DNA of 64,000 nucleotides from Symsagittifera roscoffensis (taxonomy: Eukaryota; Xenacoelomorpha; Acoela; Convolutidae), in NCBI RefSeq assembly GCF_963678635.1, contig NC_087064.1, forward strand, positions 83,631,847 to 83,695,846, written 5' to 3'. The position numbers and the translations under genes were made by a program. This document shows, in pieces, positions 41,313 to 53,410 of the stretch. How positions within the stretch are numbered: position 1 is the first letter of the stretch; each line of letters starts with the position of its first letter. The notes under the pieces are model-generated. The model did not search any database and was not told the origin of the DNA. It saw only the letters and a list, made by a program, of their open reading frames with translations.

Positions 41313-44300
41313 TTGCGGCGTTGATAAGAAACCAAAAAAAGTAATTCTGAATCACTTTGCGGCGTTTATAATAAAACAAGAAAAATAATTCTGCCCCACT
41401 TTGCGGCGTTGATGAGAAACCAAAATAGCAATTCTGCAGCACTTTGCGGTGTTGATGAGAAAGCAAAAAAAAGAAAAAATGCAGCACGTTGCGGCGTTGA
41501 TAAGAAACAAAAAAATAATAATTCTGCAGTACTTAGTGGCGTAGATAAGAAATCAAAAAAATAAGTCTGCAGCATTTTCGGCGTTGATATTAAACCAAAA
41601 GAGCAATTCTGCAGCACTTTGCGGCGTTGATAAGAAACCAAAGAAAATAATTCTGCAGCATGTTGCAGGGTTGATAAGAAACCAAAAATGTAATTCTCCA
41701 GCACTTTGCGACGTAGATAAGAAAACCAAAAAAGAAAATCTGCAGCACGTTGCAGGGTTGATAAGTAACCAAAAATGTAATTCTGCATAACTTTGCGGTG
41801 TTGTTAAGAAACCAAAAAAAAACAATTCTGCAGCACTTTGTGGCGTTGATAAGAAACCAAAAAAATAAGTCTGCAGCACTTTGCGGCGTTGATAAGAAAC
41901 CAAAGAAAATAATTCTGCAGCATGTTGCAGGGTTGATAAGAAACCAAAATTGTAATTCTCCAGCACTTTGCGGCGCTCGTAAGAAACTCAAAAAAAAATT
42001 CGAAAGCTCTTTGCGGTGTTTATTATAAACCAAAAAAATAATTCTGTACCATTTTGCGGCGTTGATAAGAAACCAAAAAAGCAATTCTGCAGCACTTTGC
42101 GGCGTTGGTAAGAAGTCAAAAAGAAAAGATTCTGCAGCACTTTGCGGCGTTGATTACAAACCCACAAAAAACAAATCTAAAGCAGTTTGCGGCGTCTAAA
42201 ATAACCAAAAACTTAATTCTGCGCCACTTTGCGGCGTTGATAACAAACCAAAAAAAAATATAAGTCTGCAACACGTTGCAGGATTGATAAGAAACCAAAA
42301 AAAAAATTCTGCAGCATTTCTCGGCGTTGATAAGAAACCAAAAAAAATAGTTCTGCAGCACGTTTCAGGGTTGATAAGAAACCACAAAAAAATTTCTCTA
42401 GCACTTTGCGGTGTTGGTAAGTAACCCAAAAAAATCAATTCTGAAGAACTTTGCGGCGTTTATAATGAACCAAAGAAAGGTAATTGTGCACCACTTTGCG
42501 ACGTTGGTAACAAAACAAAAAAAACTAGTTCTCCAGCACTTTGCGGCGTTGGTAAGTAACCCAAAAAAAATATCTGAAGCACTTTGCGGCGTTTATAATA
42601 AAAAAAAAAAATAATTCTGCACCACTTTACGACGTTGATGAGAAACCAAAAAAGCAACTCTGCAGCACTTTGCGGTATTGGTAAGAAATCAAAAAGAAGT
42701 GATTCTGTAGCACTTTGCGGCGTTGATGAGAAACACAAAAAAAATTAATTCTGAAGCACTTTGCGTCAATGATAAGAAACGAAATTTTTTTTCTGATTAA
42801 CTTTGCGGCGTTGATAAGAAATCAAAAACAAGTGATTCTGCAGCACGTTGCAGGGTTGATAAGAAACCAAAAATGGAATTTTCTAGCATTTTGCGGCCTT
42901 GGTAAGTAACCAAAAAAAAACAATTCTGAAGCACTTTGCGGCGTTTATGATAAACCAAAAAAATTAATTCTGCACCACTTTGCGGCGTTGATAAGAAAGC
43001 AAAAAAAGTAATTCAGCAGCACTTTGCGCCGTTGATTAGAAATTTAAAAATTAATTTGCAGCACTTTGCGGCGTTGATAAGAAACCAAAAAAGCAACTCT
43101 CCAGCACTTTGCGGCGTTGGTAAGAAATCAAAAAGAAGTAATTCTGCAGCACTTTGCGGCGTTGGTAAGAAATCAAATATAATTCTGCAGCATTTTTTGG
43201 CGTTGATATTAAACCAAAAAAGTAATTCTCGAGCATTTTGCGGCGTTGGTAAGTAACCTAAAAAAGTCAATGCTGAAGCACTTTGCGGCGTTTAAAATAA
43301 ACCAAAAAAATAATTCTGCACCACTTTGCGACGTTGATAAAAAACCAAAAAAGCAACATTGCAGCACTTTGCGGCATTGGTAAGAAACCAAAAAGAAATG
43401 ATGCTTCGGCACTTTGCGGCGTTGATGAGAAACACAAAAAAAAATCTGAAGCACTTTAAGTCGTTTATTATAAACCAAAAAAAACTTATTCTGAATCATT
43501 TTGCGGCGTTTTTTATAAAACAAGAAAATTAATTCTGCCCCACTTTCCGGTGTTGATGAGAAAACAAAAAAAAATTCTGCAGCACGTTGCGGCGTTGATA
43601 AAAGCCAAAAAAGTAACTTTGAACAACTTTGCGGCAGTGATATGAACCAAAAAAAAATAATTCTGCAGTACTTAGCAGCGTTGATAAGAAATCAAAAAAA
43701 GTAAATTTGAAGTACTTTGCGACGTAGATAATAAAACCAAAAAAGAAACTCTGCAGCACGTTGCAGGGTTGATAAGTAACCAAAAATGTAATTCTGCACC
43801 ACTTTGCGGTGTTGATAAGAAACCAAAAAAAAAACAATTCTGCAGCACTTTGCGGCGTTAATAAGAAACCAAAAAAATAACTCTGCAGCATTTTTCGGCG
43901 TTGATATTAAAACAAAATTAATTCTGCAGCACTTTGCGGCGTTGATAAGAAACCAAAGAAAATAATTCTGCAGCAGGTTGCAGGGTTGATAAGAAACCAA
44001 AAATGTAATTCTCCAGCACTTTGTGGCATTGGTAAGAAACTCAAAAAAACTAGTTCTGCAGCACGTTGCAGGGTTGATAAGAAACCCAAACAAAAATCAA
44101 TTCTGAAGCAATTTGCAGCGTTTAAAATAAACCCAAAAAAAGTAATTCTGCACCACTTTGCGGCGTTGATAAGTAACCGAAAAAGCAATTCTGCAGCACT
44201 TTGCGTTGTTGATAAGAAACCAAAACAATAGTTCTGCAGCTTTTCTATCGGCGTTGATAAGAAACCAAAAAAACAAGTTCTGCAGCACGTTGCAGGGTTG

Positions 44301-47300
44301 ATAAGAAACCCAAAAAAATCAAATCCGAAGCAATTTGCGGCGTTTAAAATAAACCAAAAAAAGTTATTCTGCACCACTTTGCGACATTGATACGAAACCA
44401 AAAAAGCAATTCTGCAGCACTTTATGGCGTTGATAAGAAACCAAAACGATAATTCTACAGCTTTTTTTATCGGCGTTGATAAGAAACCAAAAAAACTAGT
44501 TCTGCAGCACGTTGCAGGGTTGATAAGAAACCCAAAAAAATTAATTCCGAAGCAATTTGCGGCGTTGATAACAAACCAAAAAAAAGTATAAGTTTGCAAC
44601 ACGTTTCAGGGTTGATAAGAAACAACAAAAGTAAGTCAGCAGCACTTTGCGACGTTGTTAACACATTAAAAAATGAATACTGCAGCACTTTGCGGCGTTG
44701 ATAAGAAACCAAAAATGCAACTCTACAGCACTTTGCGGCGTTGGTAAGAAATCAGAAAGAAAAGATTCTGCAGCACTTTGCGGCGTTGATTAGAAACCCA
44801 CAAAAAAAACAATTCTGAAGCACTTTGCAGCGTCTATAATAACCAAAAAATTAATTCTGCACCACTTTGCGGCGTTGATAACAAACCAAAAAAAAGTATA
44901 AGTCTGCAACACGTTTCAGGGTTGATAAGAAACAACAAAAGTATTTCTCCAGCACTTTGCGGCGTTGGTAAGTAACCCAAAAAAATCAATTCTGAAGCTT
45001 TTTGCGGCGTTTATATTAAACCAAAAAAAAATAATTCTGCACCACTTTGCGACGTTGATAAGAAACCAAAAAAGCAACTCTGCAGCACTTTGCGGCATTG
45101 GTAAGAAATCAAAAAGAAGTGATTCTGCAGCTCTTTGCGGTGTTGGTAAGTAACCCAAAAAAATCATTTCTGAAGAAGTTTGCGGCGTTTATAATAACCA
45201 AGAAAAAATAATTCTGCACCACTTTGCGGCCTTGATAAGGAAACAAAAAAATTGGTAAAAAATCACTTTGCGGCATTGGTAACAAATCAAAAAAAAATTG
45301 ATTCTGCAGCAATTTGCAGCGTTGATGAGAAACACAAAAAAAAAACAATTCTGAAGCACTTTGCGTCGTTGATAAAAAACAAAAAAAACTATTTCTGATT
45401 AACTTTGCGGCGCTGATAAGAAATCAAAAACAAGTGATTCTGCAGCACGTTGCAGGGTTGATAAGAAACCAAAAATGTAATTCTCCAGCATTTTGCGGCC
45501 TTGGTAAGTAACCAAAAAAAACAATTCTGAAGCACTTTGCGGCGTTGTTAAGAAATCAAGAAGAAGTAAGTCTGCAGCACTTTGCGGCGTTGGTAAGAAA
45601 TCAAAAAAGCAACTTTCCAGCACTTTGCGGCGATGGTAAGAAATCAAAAAGAAGTAATTCTGCAGCACTTTTCGGCGTTGGTAAGAAATCAAAAAAATAA
45701 TTCTGCAGCATTTTTCGGCGTTGATATTAAACCAAAAAAGTAATTGTCCAGCACTTTGAGGCGTTGATAAGTACCTGAAAAAATCAATTCTGAAGCACTT
45801 TGCGGCGTTTATAAAAAACCTAAAAAAATAATTCTGCACCGCTTTGCGACGTTGATAAGAAACCAAAAAAGCAACTCTGCAGCATTTTGCGGCAATGGTA
45901 AGAAATCAAGAAGAAGTAATTCTGCAGCACTTTGCGGCGTTGGTAAGAAATCAAAAAGAAGTAATTCTGCAGCACTTTGAGGTGTTGATGAGTAACCCAA
46001 AAAAAAACAACTCTGAAGCACTTTGCGGCGTCTATAATAAACCAAAAAAATTAAGTCTGCACCACTTTGCGGCGTTGATAAGAAAACAAAAAAGCAATTC
46101 TGCAGCAGTTTGCGTCGTTGATAAGAAACGAAAAATAAAATAGTTCTGAAAAACTTTGCGGCGTTGATAAGAAATCAAAAAGAAGTAATTCTGCAGTACG
46201 TTGCAGGGTTGATAAGAAACCAAAATTGTAATTCTCCAGCATTTTGCGGCGTTGGTAAGTAACCCAAAAAAAACTATTCTGAAGCACTTTGCGGCGTTTA
46301 TAATAACCAAGAAAAAATAATTCTGCACCACTTTGCGGCCTTGATAAGGAAACAAAAAAAATTGGTAAAAAATCACTTTGCGGCATCGGTAAGAAATCAA
46401 AAAGAAGTGATTCTGCAGCACTTTGCAGCGTTGATGAGAAACACAAAAAAAAACAATTCTGAAGCACTTTGCGTCGTTGATAAGAAACAAAAAAAAACGA
46501 TTTCTGATTAACTTTGCGGCGTTGATTTAGAAATCAAAAACAAGTGATTCTGCAGCACGTTGCATGGATGATAAGAAACCAAAAAGGTAATTCTCCAGCA
46601 TTTTGCGGCCGTGGTAAGTAACCAAAAAAAAACAATTCTGAAGCACTTTGCGGCGTTTATAATAAACAAAAAAAAGTAATTCTGCACCACTTTGCGGCGT
46701 TGATAATCAAGCAAAAAAGTAATTCAGCAGCACTTTGCGCCGTTGATAAGACATTTAAAAATTAATTCGCAGCACTTTGCGGCGTTGATAAGAAACCAAA
46801 AAAGCAACTTTCCAGCACTTTGCAGCGATGGTAAGAAATCAAAAAGAAGTAAATCTGCAGCACTTTTCGGCGTTGGTAAGAAATCAAAAAAATAATTCTG
46901 CAGCATTTTTCGGCGTTGATATTAAACTAAAAAAGTAATTCTCCAGCACTTTGCGGCGTTGATAAGTACCTGAAAAAATCAATTCTGAAGCACTTTGCGG
47001 CGTTTATAATAAACCTAAAAAAATATTTCTGCACCGCTGTGCGACGTTGATAAGAAACCAAAAAAGCAACTCTGCAGCATTTTGCGGCATTGGTAAGAAA
47101 TCAAAAAGAAGTGATTCTGCAGCACTTTACGGCGTTGATGAGAAACACAAACAAAACAATTCGTAAGCACTTTAGGTCGTTGATAAGAAACAAAAAAAAT
47201 TTTTTTCTGATTAACTTTGCGGCGTTGATAAGAAATCAAAAACAAGTGATTCTGCAGCACGTTGCAGGGTTGATAAGAAACCAAAAATGTAATTCTTGAG

Positions 47301-48405
47301 CAATTTGCGGAGTTGGTAAGTAACCAAAAAAAACATTGATGAAGCACTTTGCGGCGTTTATAATTAACCAAAAAAAGTAATTCTGCACCACTTTGCGGCG
47401 TTGATAAGAAAGCAAAAAAGGTAATTTAGCAGCACTTTGCGCCGTTGATGAGACATTTAAAAATTAATTTGCAGCACTTTGAGGCGTTGATAAGAAACCA
47501 AAAAAGCAACTCTCCAACACTTTGCCGCGTTGTTAAGAAATCAAGAAGAAGTAATTCTGCAGCACTTTGCGGCGTTGGTAAGAAATCAAAAAGAAGTAAT
47601 TCTGCAGCACTTTGAGGCGTTGATGAGTAACCCAAAAAAAAACAAATCTGAGCACTTTGCGGCGGCTATAATAAACCAAAAAAATTAAGTCTGCACCACT
47701 TTGCGGCGTTGATAAGAAAACAAAAAGCAATTCTGCAGCAGTTTGCGTCGTTGATAAGAAACGAAAAATAAAATAGTTCTGAAAAACTTTGCGGCGTTAA
47801 TAAGAAATCAAAAAGAAGTAATTCTGCAGTACGTTGCAGGGTTGATAAGAAACCAAAATTGTAGTTCTCCAGCATTTTGCGGCGTTGGTAAGTAACCCAA
47901 AAAAACTAATTTGAAGCACTTTGCGGCGTTTATAATAAACCAAAAAAAAAATTATTCTGCACCACTTTGCGGCGTTGATAAGAAACCAAAAAAAAAACAA
48001 TTCTGCAGCACTTTGCGGCGTTGATAAGAAACCAAAAAAAAGTAATTCTGCGGCACTTTGCGGCGGTGATAAGAAACCAAAAAGCAACTCTGCAGCACTT
48101 TGCGGCATTGGTAAGAAATCAAAAAGAAGTAATTCTGCAGCACTTTGCCGTGTTGATAAGAAAACAAAAAAAAATTCTGAAGCACTTTGCGGCGTCTATA
48201 TTAAATCAAAAAAGTAATTTTGAAGTACTGTGCGGCGTAGATAAGAAAACCAAAAAAAAATAACTCCACAGCACGTTGCAGGATTGATAAGAAACAAAAA
48301 AATTGTTTCTCCAGCACCTTGCGACGTTGGTAAGAAACCCAAAAAAAAACAATTCTGAGGCGCTCTGCGGCTTTATTATAAACTAACAAAAATAATTCTG
48401 CACCA
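41313..48405. repeat. Minisatellite array, block 1 (about 7.1 kb)
   Basis: Head-to-tail monomers of about 41-48 bp (mode ~44). The core CTGCAGCACTTTGCGGCG is followed by TTGATAAGAAACC and an A-rich linker of variable length. Diverged monomer types alternate in a loose order, including ACGTTGCAGGGTTGATAAG, CTGCACCACTTTGCGGCG and GCGTTTATAATAAACC. The minus strand of the consensus has no stop in any frame, so long ORFs across it are artefacts. Many monomers contain a PstI site (CTGCAG). Confidence 0.95.
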
Positions 48406-48576
48406 ATGCTGTCTCTTTTCAACACTGTCTCGAACCCATTAGTGTATGCTATCTTTCAGAAGAAATTCTTCTCCGAGTTGAAACAGATTTGGACGACCTT
48501 GAAGCGATTGTTTTGCTGTCAAAGAGGTGTCAATCATTTGGGAAATACTTTGACGACCTCGAATGTGAAAGTGTGA
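48406..48576 (+). pseudogene. C-terminal end of a class A GPCR
   Basis: Fifty-six codons to TGA at 48574-48576 read MLSLFNTVSNPLVYAIFQKK and continue FFSELKQIW...LKRLFCCQRG. NPLVY is the NPxxY motif of transmembrane helix 7. KKFFSEL fits amphipathic helix 8, and the CC pair fits the usual palmitoylation site. The cytoplasmic tail is short. Such receptors signal through G proteins at the plasma membrane. The coding sequence begins abruptly at the satellite junction, about nine residues before NPxxY. There is no AG acceptor there, so helix 7 is cut off. Either an exon was truncated by the array or a fragment was captured. Rest of gene not in window. Confidence 0.75.
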
Positions 48577-49040
48577 ATCAAATCGAGCTAAAAGAACAGG
48601 GTGCCGGACATCAAGTCGACGGGACTTCAAGCCGAATCGTAAAATTAGGGACTTCAAGCCGAAAATTTTCTCATTAAGTCATGAAATAAGGTTATTTTGA
48701 AAACTTTTTTAAAAGAATTTCTCAATTTTATGATCTTTATTCGGTAATTAATAGCGTTTTCACGAAATTTAAAGCTCCAAATGAAGTATAGGAAAAATGA
48801 AAAATAAAACACGGTTGAAGGTAATTTTCTTGTTTATAATTTATGCATTTCAAAAAACGGCTGATATTATCAACTTATGCCAATCATAAGTAATTCATTG
48901 TCATAAATAACGCTTATTATGGACTAAACTAGCCTGAAATTTTGAAAAGAAACGTTTTACAGATGAAAAAATAATGATTTGAGGTGCTTGTAAAGTTTAA
49001 TTTTCGGCCTGAATCCATTTCGGCCTGAATCCATTCCGAC
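48577..49040 (+). other. 3' UTR-like unique DNA after the GPCR fragment
   Basis: A/T-rich unique sequence follows. It has AATAAA at 48803-48808, about 227 bases after the stop, a possible polyadenylation signal. GGGACTTCAAGCCG is repeated at about 48618 and 48650, and TTTCGGCCTGAATCCA is duplicated near 49001-49033, next to the second array block. An overlapping 62-codon frame in another phase (48489-48677) is a shadow. Confidence 0.55.
48803..48808 (+). terminator. Possible polyadenylation signal
   Basis: AATAAA downstream of the GPCR stop codon on the same strand. The hexamer is common in A/T-rich DNA, so this is only suggestive. Confidence 0.3.
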
Positions 49041-49206
49041 TGCATCACATTGCGGCGTTGATAAAAAACCAAAAAAATGTACTACTGCAGCTCTTTGCGG
49101 CGTTGATAAGAAATCAGAAAAATAATTTCGAAGTACTTTGCGGCGTAATTAGGAAACCAAAAAAAGTAACTCTGAAGCCCTTTGCGGCGTTGATAAAAAA
49201 CCAAAA

Positions 49207-52200
49207 TCAATTAATTCTGCAGTACTTAGAGCGTTGATAGAAAATCAAAAACAGTAATTTTGAAGTACTTTGCGGCGTAGATAAGAAAACCAAAAAAAAA
49301 ACTCTGAAGCATTTGAGTCGTTGACAAAAACCGAAAATGGTAATTCTGCAGCATTTTGCAGCGTTGATTAGAAACCAAATAAAATTATTTCTGCGCCACT
49401 TTGCGGCGTTGATAAGAAACCAAAAAAGCAATTCTGCAGCACTTTGCGGCGTTGATAAGAAATCAAAATGAGTAATTCTGAATAAATTTTCGGCGTTGAT
49501 AAGAAAACAAAAATTAGAAATAATTCTGCAGTGGTTAGCGGCGTTGATAAGAGATCAAAAAAAGTAATTCTGAAGTACTTTGCGGCGTAATTAAGAAAAA
49601 AAAAATTTCGGAAGCAATTTGAGTCGTTGATAAAAAACACACAAAAGTAATTCTGCAGCATTTTGCGGCGTTGATAAGAAACCAAATAAAAATAATTCTG
49701 CACCACTTTGCGGCGTTGATAAGAAACCAAAAGAGCAATTCTGCAGGACTTTGCGGCGTTTATAAAAAATCAAAAAAGTAATTCTGAAGTACTTTGCGGC
49801 GTAATAAAGAAACCAAAAAAAGTAACTCTGAAGCACTTTGCGGCGTTGATAAAAACCAAAAATAAATAATTCTGCTGTACTTAGCGGAGTTGATAGGGAA
49901 TCAAAAACAGTAATTCTGAAGCATTTTGAATCGTTGAGAAGAAACCAAGAAAAAAGTAATTCTGCAGAATTTTGCGGCGTTGATTAGAAACCAAATAAAA
50001 ACAATTCTCCACCACTTTGCGGCGTTGATAAGAAACCAAAAAAGCATATTTTGCAGCACTTTGCGGCGTTGATAAGAAATAAACAACAGTGATTCTGAAG
50101 TACTTTGCGGCGTAGATAAAAAAACCAAAAAAAAATTAATTCTGAAGCACTTTGAGTCGTTGATAAGAAACCAAAAATGTTATTTCTGCAGAATTTTGCG
50201 GCGTTGATTCGAAACCAAAAAAAATAATTCTGCACCACTTTGCGGCGTTGATAAGAAAACAAAAAAAATAGTTCTGCACTGCTTAGCGGCGTTGATAAGA
50301 AATCGAAAGAAGTAATTCTGAATTACTTTGCGGCGTAATTAAGAAAACCAAAAAAAATATTCTGAAGCAATTTGAGTCGTTGATAAGAAACAAAATAAAA
50401 ATTCTGCAGCATATTGCAGCGTTGATAAAAACCAAATAGAAATTATTCTGCACCACTTTGCAGCGTTGATAAGAAACCAAAAAAATGTAATACTGCACCA
50501 CTTTGCGGCGTTGATAAGAAACCAAAAAAAAACAAACTTGAAGCACTTTGCGGCGTCTATAATAAACCATAAAAATTATTTCTGAAATACTTTGCGGCGT
50601 AGATAAGAAAACCAAAAAAATATTTCTCCATCACTTGGCGGCATTGGTAAGAAACCCAAAAAAAACAATTCTGAAGCACGTTGAGTCGTTGATAAGAAAC
50701 CAAAAAAACATAATTCTGCAGAATTTTGCGGCGTTGATTAGAAACCAAATAAAAATAACTTTGCGCCACTTTCCGGCGTTGATAAGAAATCAAAAAAGTA
50801 ATTCTGAAATACTTTGCGGCGTAATTAAAAAACCAAAAAAAGTAACTCTGAAGCACTTTGCGGCGTTGATAAAAAACCAAAATCAATTAATTCTGCAGTA
50901 CTTAGAGCGTTGATAGGAAATCAAAAACAGTAATTTTGAAGTACTTTGCGGCGTAGATAAGAAAACCAAAAAAAAAACTCTGAAGCATTTGAGTCGTTGA
51001 CAAAAACCGAAAATGGTAATTCTGCAGCATTTTGCGGCGTTGATTAGAAACCAAATAAAATTCTTTCTGCGCCACTTTGCGGCGTTGGTAAGAAACCAAA
51101 AAAGCAATTCTGCAGCACTTTGCGGCGTTGATAAGAAATCAAAATGAGTTATTCTGAATAAATTTTCGGCGTTGATAAGAAAACAAAAATTAGAAATAAT
51201 TCTGCAGTGGTTAGCGGCGTTGATAAGAGATCAAAAAAAGTAATTCTGAAGTACTTTGCGGCGTAATTAAGAAAAAAAAATTTTCGGAAGCAATTTGAGT
51301 CGTTGATAAGAAACACACAAAAGTAATTCTGCAGCATTTTGCGGCGTTGATAAGAAACCAAATAAAAATAATTCTGCACCACTTTGCGGCGTTGATAAGA
51401 AACCAAAAGAGCAATTCTGCAGGACTTTGCGGCGTTTATAAAAAATCAAAAAAGTAATTCTGATGTACTTTGCGGCGTAATAAAGAAACCAAAAAAAGTA
51501 ACTCTGAAGCACTTTGCGGCGTTGATAAAAACCAAAAATAAATAATTCTGCTGTACTTAGCGGAGTTGATAGGGAATCAAAAACAGTAATTCTGAAGCAC
51601 TTTGAATCGTTGAGAAGAAACCAAGAAAAAAGTAATTCTGCAGAGTTTTGCGGCGTTGATTAGAAACCAAATAAAAACAATTCTCCACCACTTTGCGGCG
51701 TTGATAAGAAACCAAAAAAGCAAATTTTGCAGCACTTTGCGGCGTTGATAGGAAATCAACAACAGTGATTCTGAAGTACGTTGCGGCGTAGATAAGAAAA
51801 CCAAAAAAAAATTAATTCTCAAGCACTTTGAGTCGTTGATAAGAAACCAAAAAAGTTATTTCTGCAGAATTTTGCGGCGTTGATTAGAAACCAAAAAAAA
51901 ATAATTCTGCACCACTTTGCGGCGTTGATAAGAAAACAAAAAAAATAATTCTGCACTGCTTAGCGGCGTTGATAAGAAATCAAAAGAAGTAATTCTGAAT
52001 TACTTTGCGGCGTAATTAAGAAAACCAAAAAAAATATTCTGAAGCAATTTGAGTCGTTGATAAGAAACAAAATAAAAATTCTGCAGCATATTGCAGCGTT
52101 GATAAAAAACCAAAATAAAAACAAACTTGAAGCACTTTGAGGCGTCTATAATAAACCAAAAAAATTATTTCTGAAATACTTTGCGGCGTAGATAAGAAAA
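49207..52200. repeat. Higher-order repeat pair, period 1,676 bp
   Basis: Monomer series starting at 49207, 49535, 49591 and 49901 recur at 50883, 51211, 51267 and 51577, each shifted by exactly 1,676 bases, with few base changes. The units are therefore recent duplications of ~38 monomers. Confidence 0.85.
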
Positions 52201-52390
52201 CCAAAAAAACAATTCTGCAGCACGTTGGAGGATTGATAAGAAACCAAAAAATTATTTCTCCATCACTTCGCGGCATTGGTAAGAAACCCAAAAAAAACAA
52301 CTCTGAAGCACGTTGAGTCGTTGATAAGAAACCAAAAAAACATAATTCTGCAGAATTTTGCGGCGTTGATTAGAAACCAAATAAAAATAA

Positions 52391-53410
52391 CTTTGCGCCA
52401 CTTTCCGGCGGTAATAAGAAACCAAAAAAGCAATTGTGCAGTGCTTAGCGGCGTTGAAATCAAAAAAATTAATTCCTAATCACACTGCGGCGTTGATAAA
52501 AAACCAAAAAAATGTACTACTGCAGCACTTTGCGGCGTTGATAAGAGATCAAAAACAGTAATTCTGAAATACTTTGCGGCGTAATTAGGAAACCAAAAAA
52601 AGTAAATCTGAAGCACTTTGTGGCGTTGATAAAAAACCAAAATCAATTATTTCTGCAATACTTAGAGCGTTGATAGGAAATCAAAAACAGTAATTTTGAA
52701 GTACTTTGCGGCGTAGATAAGAAAACCAAAAAAAAAAAAATTTCTGAAGCATTTTGAGTCGTTGATAAGAAACCAAAAAAAATTCATTCTGCAGAATTTT
52801 GCGGCGTTGATTAGAAACCAAATAAAAATAATTCTTCACCACTTTGCGGCGTTGATAAGAAACCAAAAAATGTAATACTGCACCACTACCAAATAAAAAT
52901 AACTTTGCGCCACTTTCCGGCGGTAATAAGAAACCAAAAAAGCAATTGTGCAGTGCTTAGCGGCGTTGAAATCAAAAAAATTAATTCCTAATCACACTGC
53001 GGCGTTGATAAAAAACCAAAAAAATGTACTACTGCAGCACTTTGCGGCGTTGATAAGAGATCAAAAACAGTAATTCTGAAATACTTTGCGGCGTAATTAG
53101 GAAACCAAAAAAAGAAAATCTGAAGCACTTTGTGGCGTTGATAAAAAACCAAAATCAATTATTTCTGCAATACTTAGAGCGTTGATAGGAAATCAAAAAC
53201 AGTAATTTTGAAGTACTTTGCGGCGTAGATAAGAAAACCAAAAAAAAAAAAATTTCTGAAGCATTTTGAGTCGTTGATAAGAAACCAAAAAAAATTCATT
53301 CTGCAGAATTTTGCGGCGTTGATTAGAAACCAAATAAAAATAATTCTTCACCACTTTGCGGCGTTGATAAGAAACCAAAAAATGTAATACTGCACCACTA
53401 CCAAAAAAAA
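52391..53410. repeat. Higher-order tandem duplication, period about 512 bp
   Basis: CTTTGCGCCACTTTCCGGCG with the following odd monomers (CAATTGTGCAGTGCTTAGCG, CCTAATCACACTGCGGCG) occurs at 52391 and 52903, and the copies then run in parallel. The sharp junction ACCACTACCAAATAAA at 52884-52898 breaks a monomer. Confidence 0.8.

Noticed and set aside
41313-48405. CRISPR-like array (regular short repeats)
   Set aside because: Spacers are not unique; the 'spacer' is an A-rich linker of 8-16 bases. Context is animal with introns and LINEs and no cas genes.
48489-48677. 62-codon frame starting within the GPCR fragment
   Set aside because: It is in a different phase. The NPxxY-containing phase explains the DNA better and ends at its own stop.
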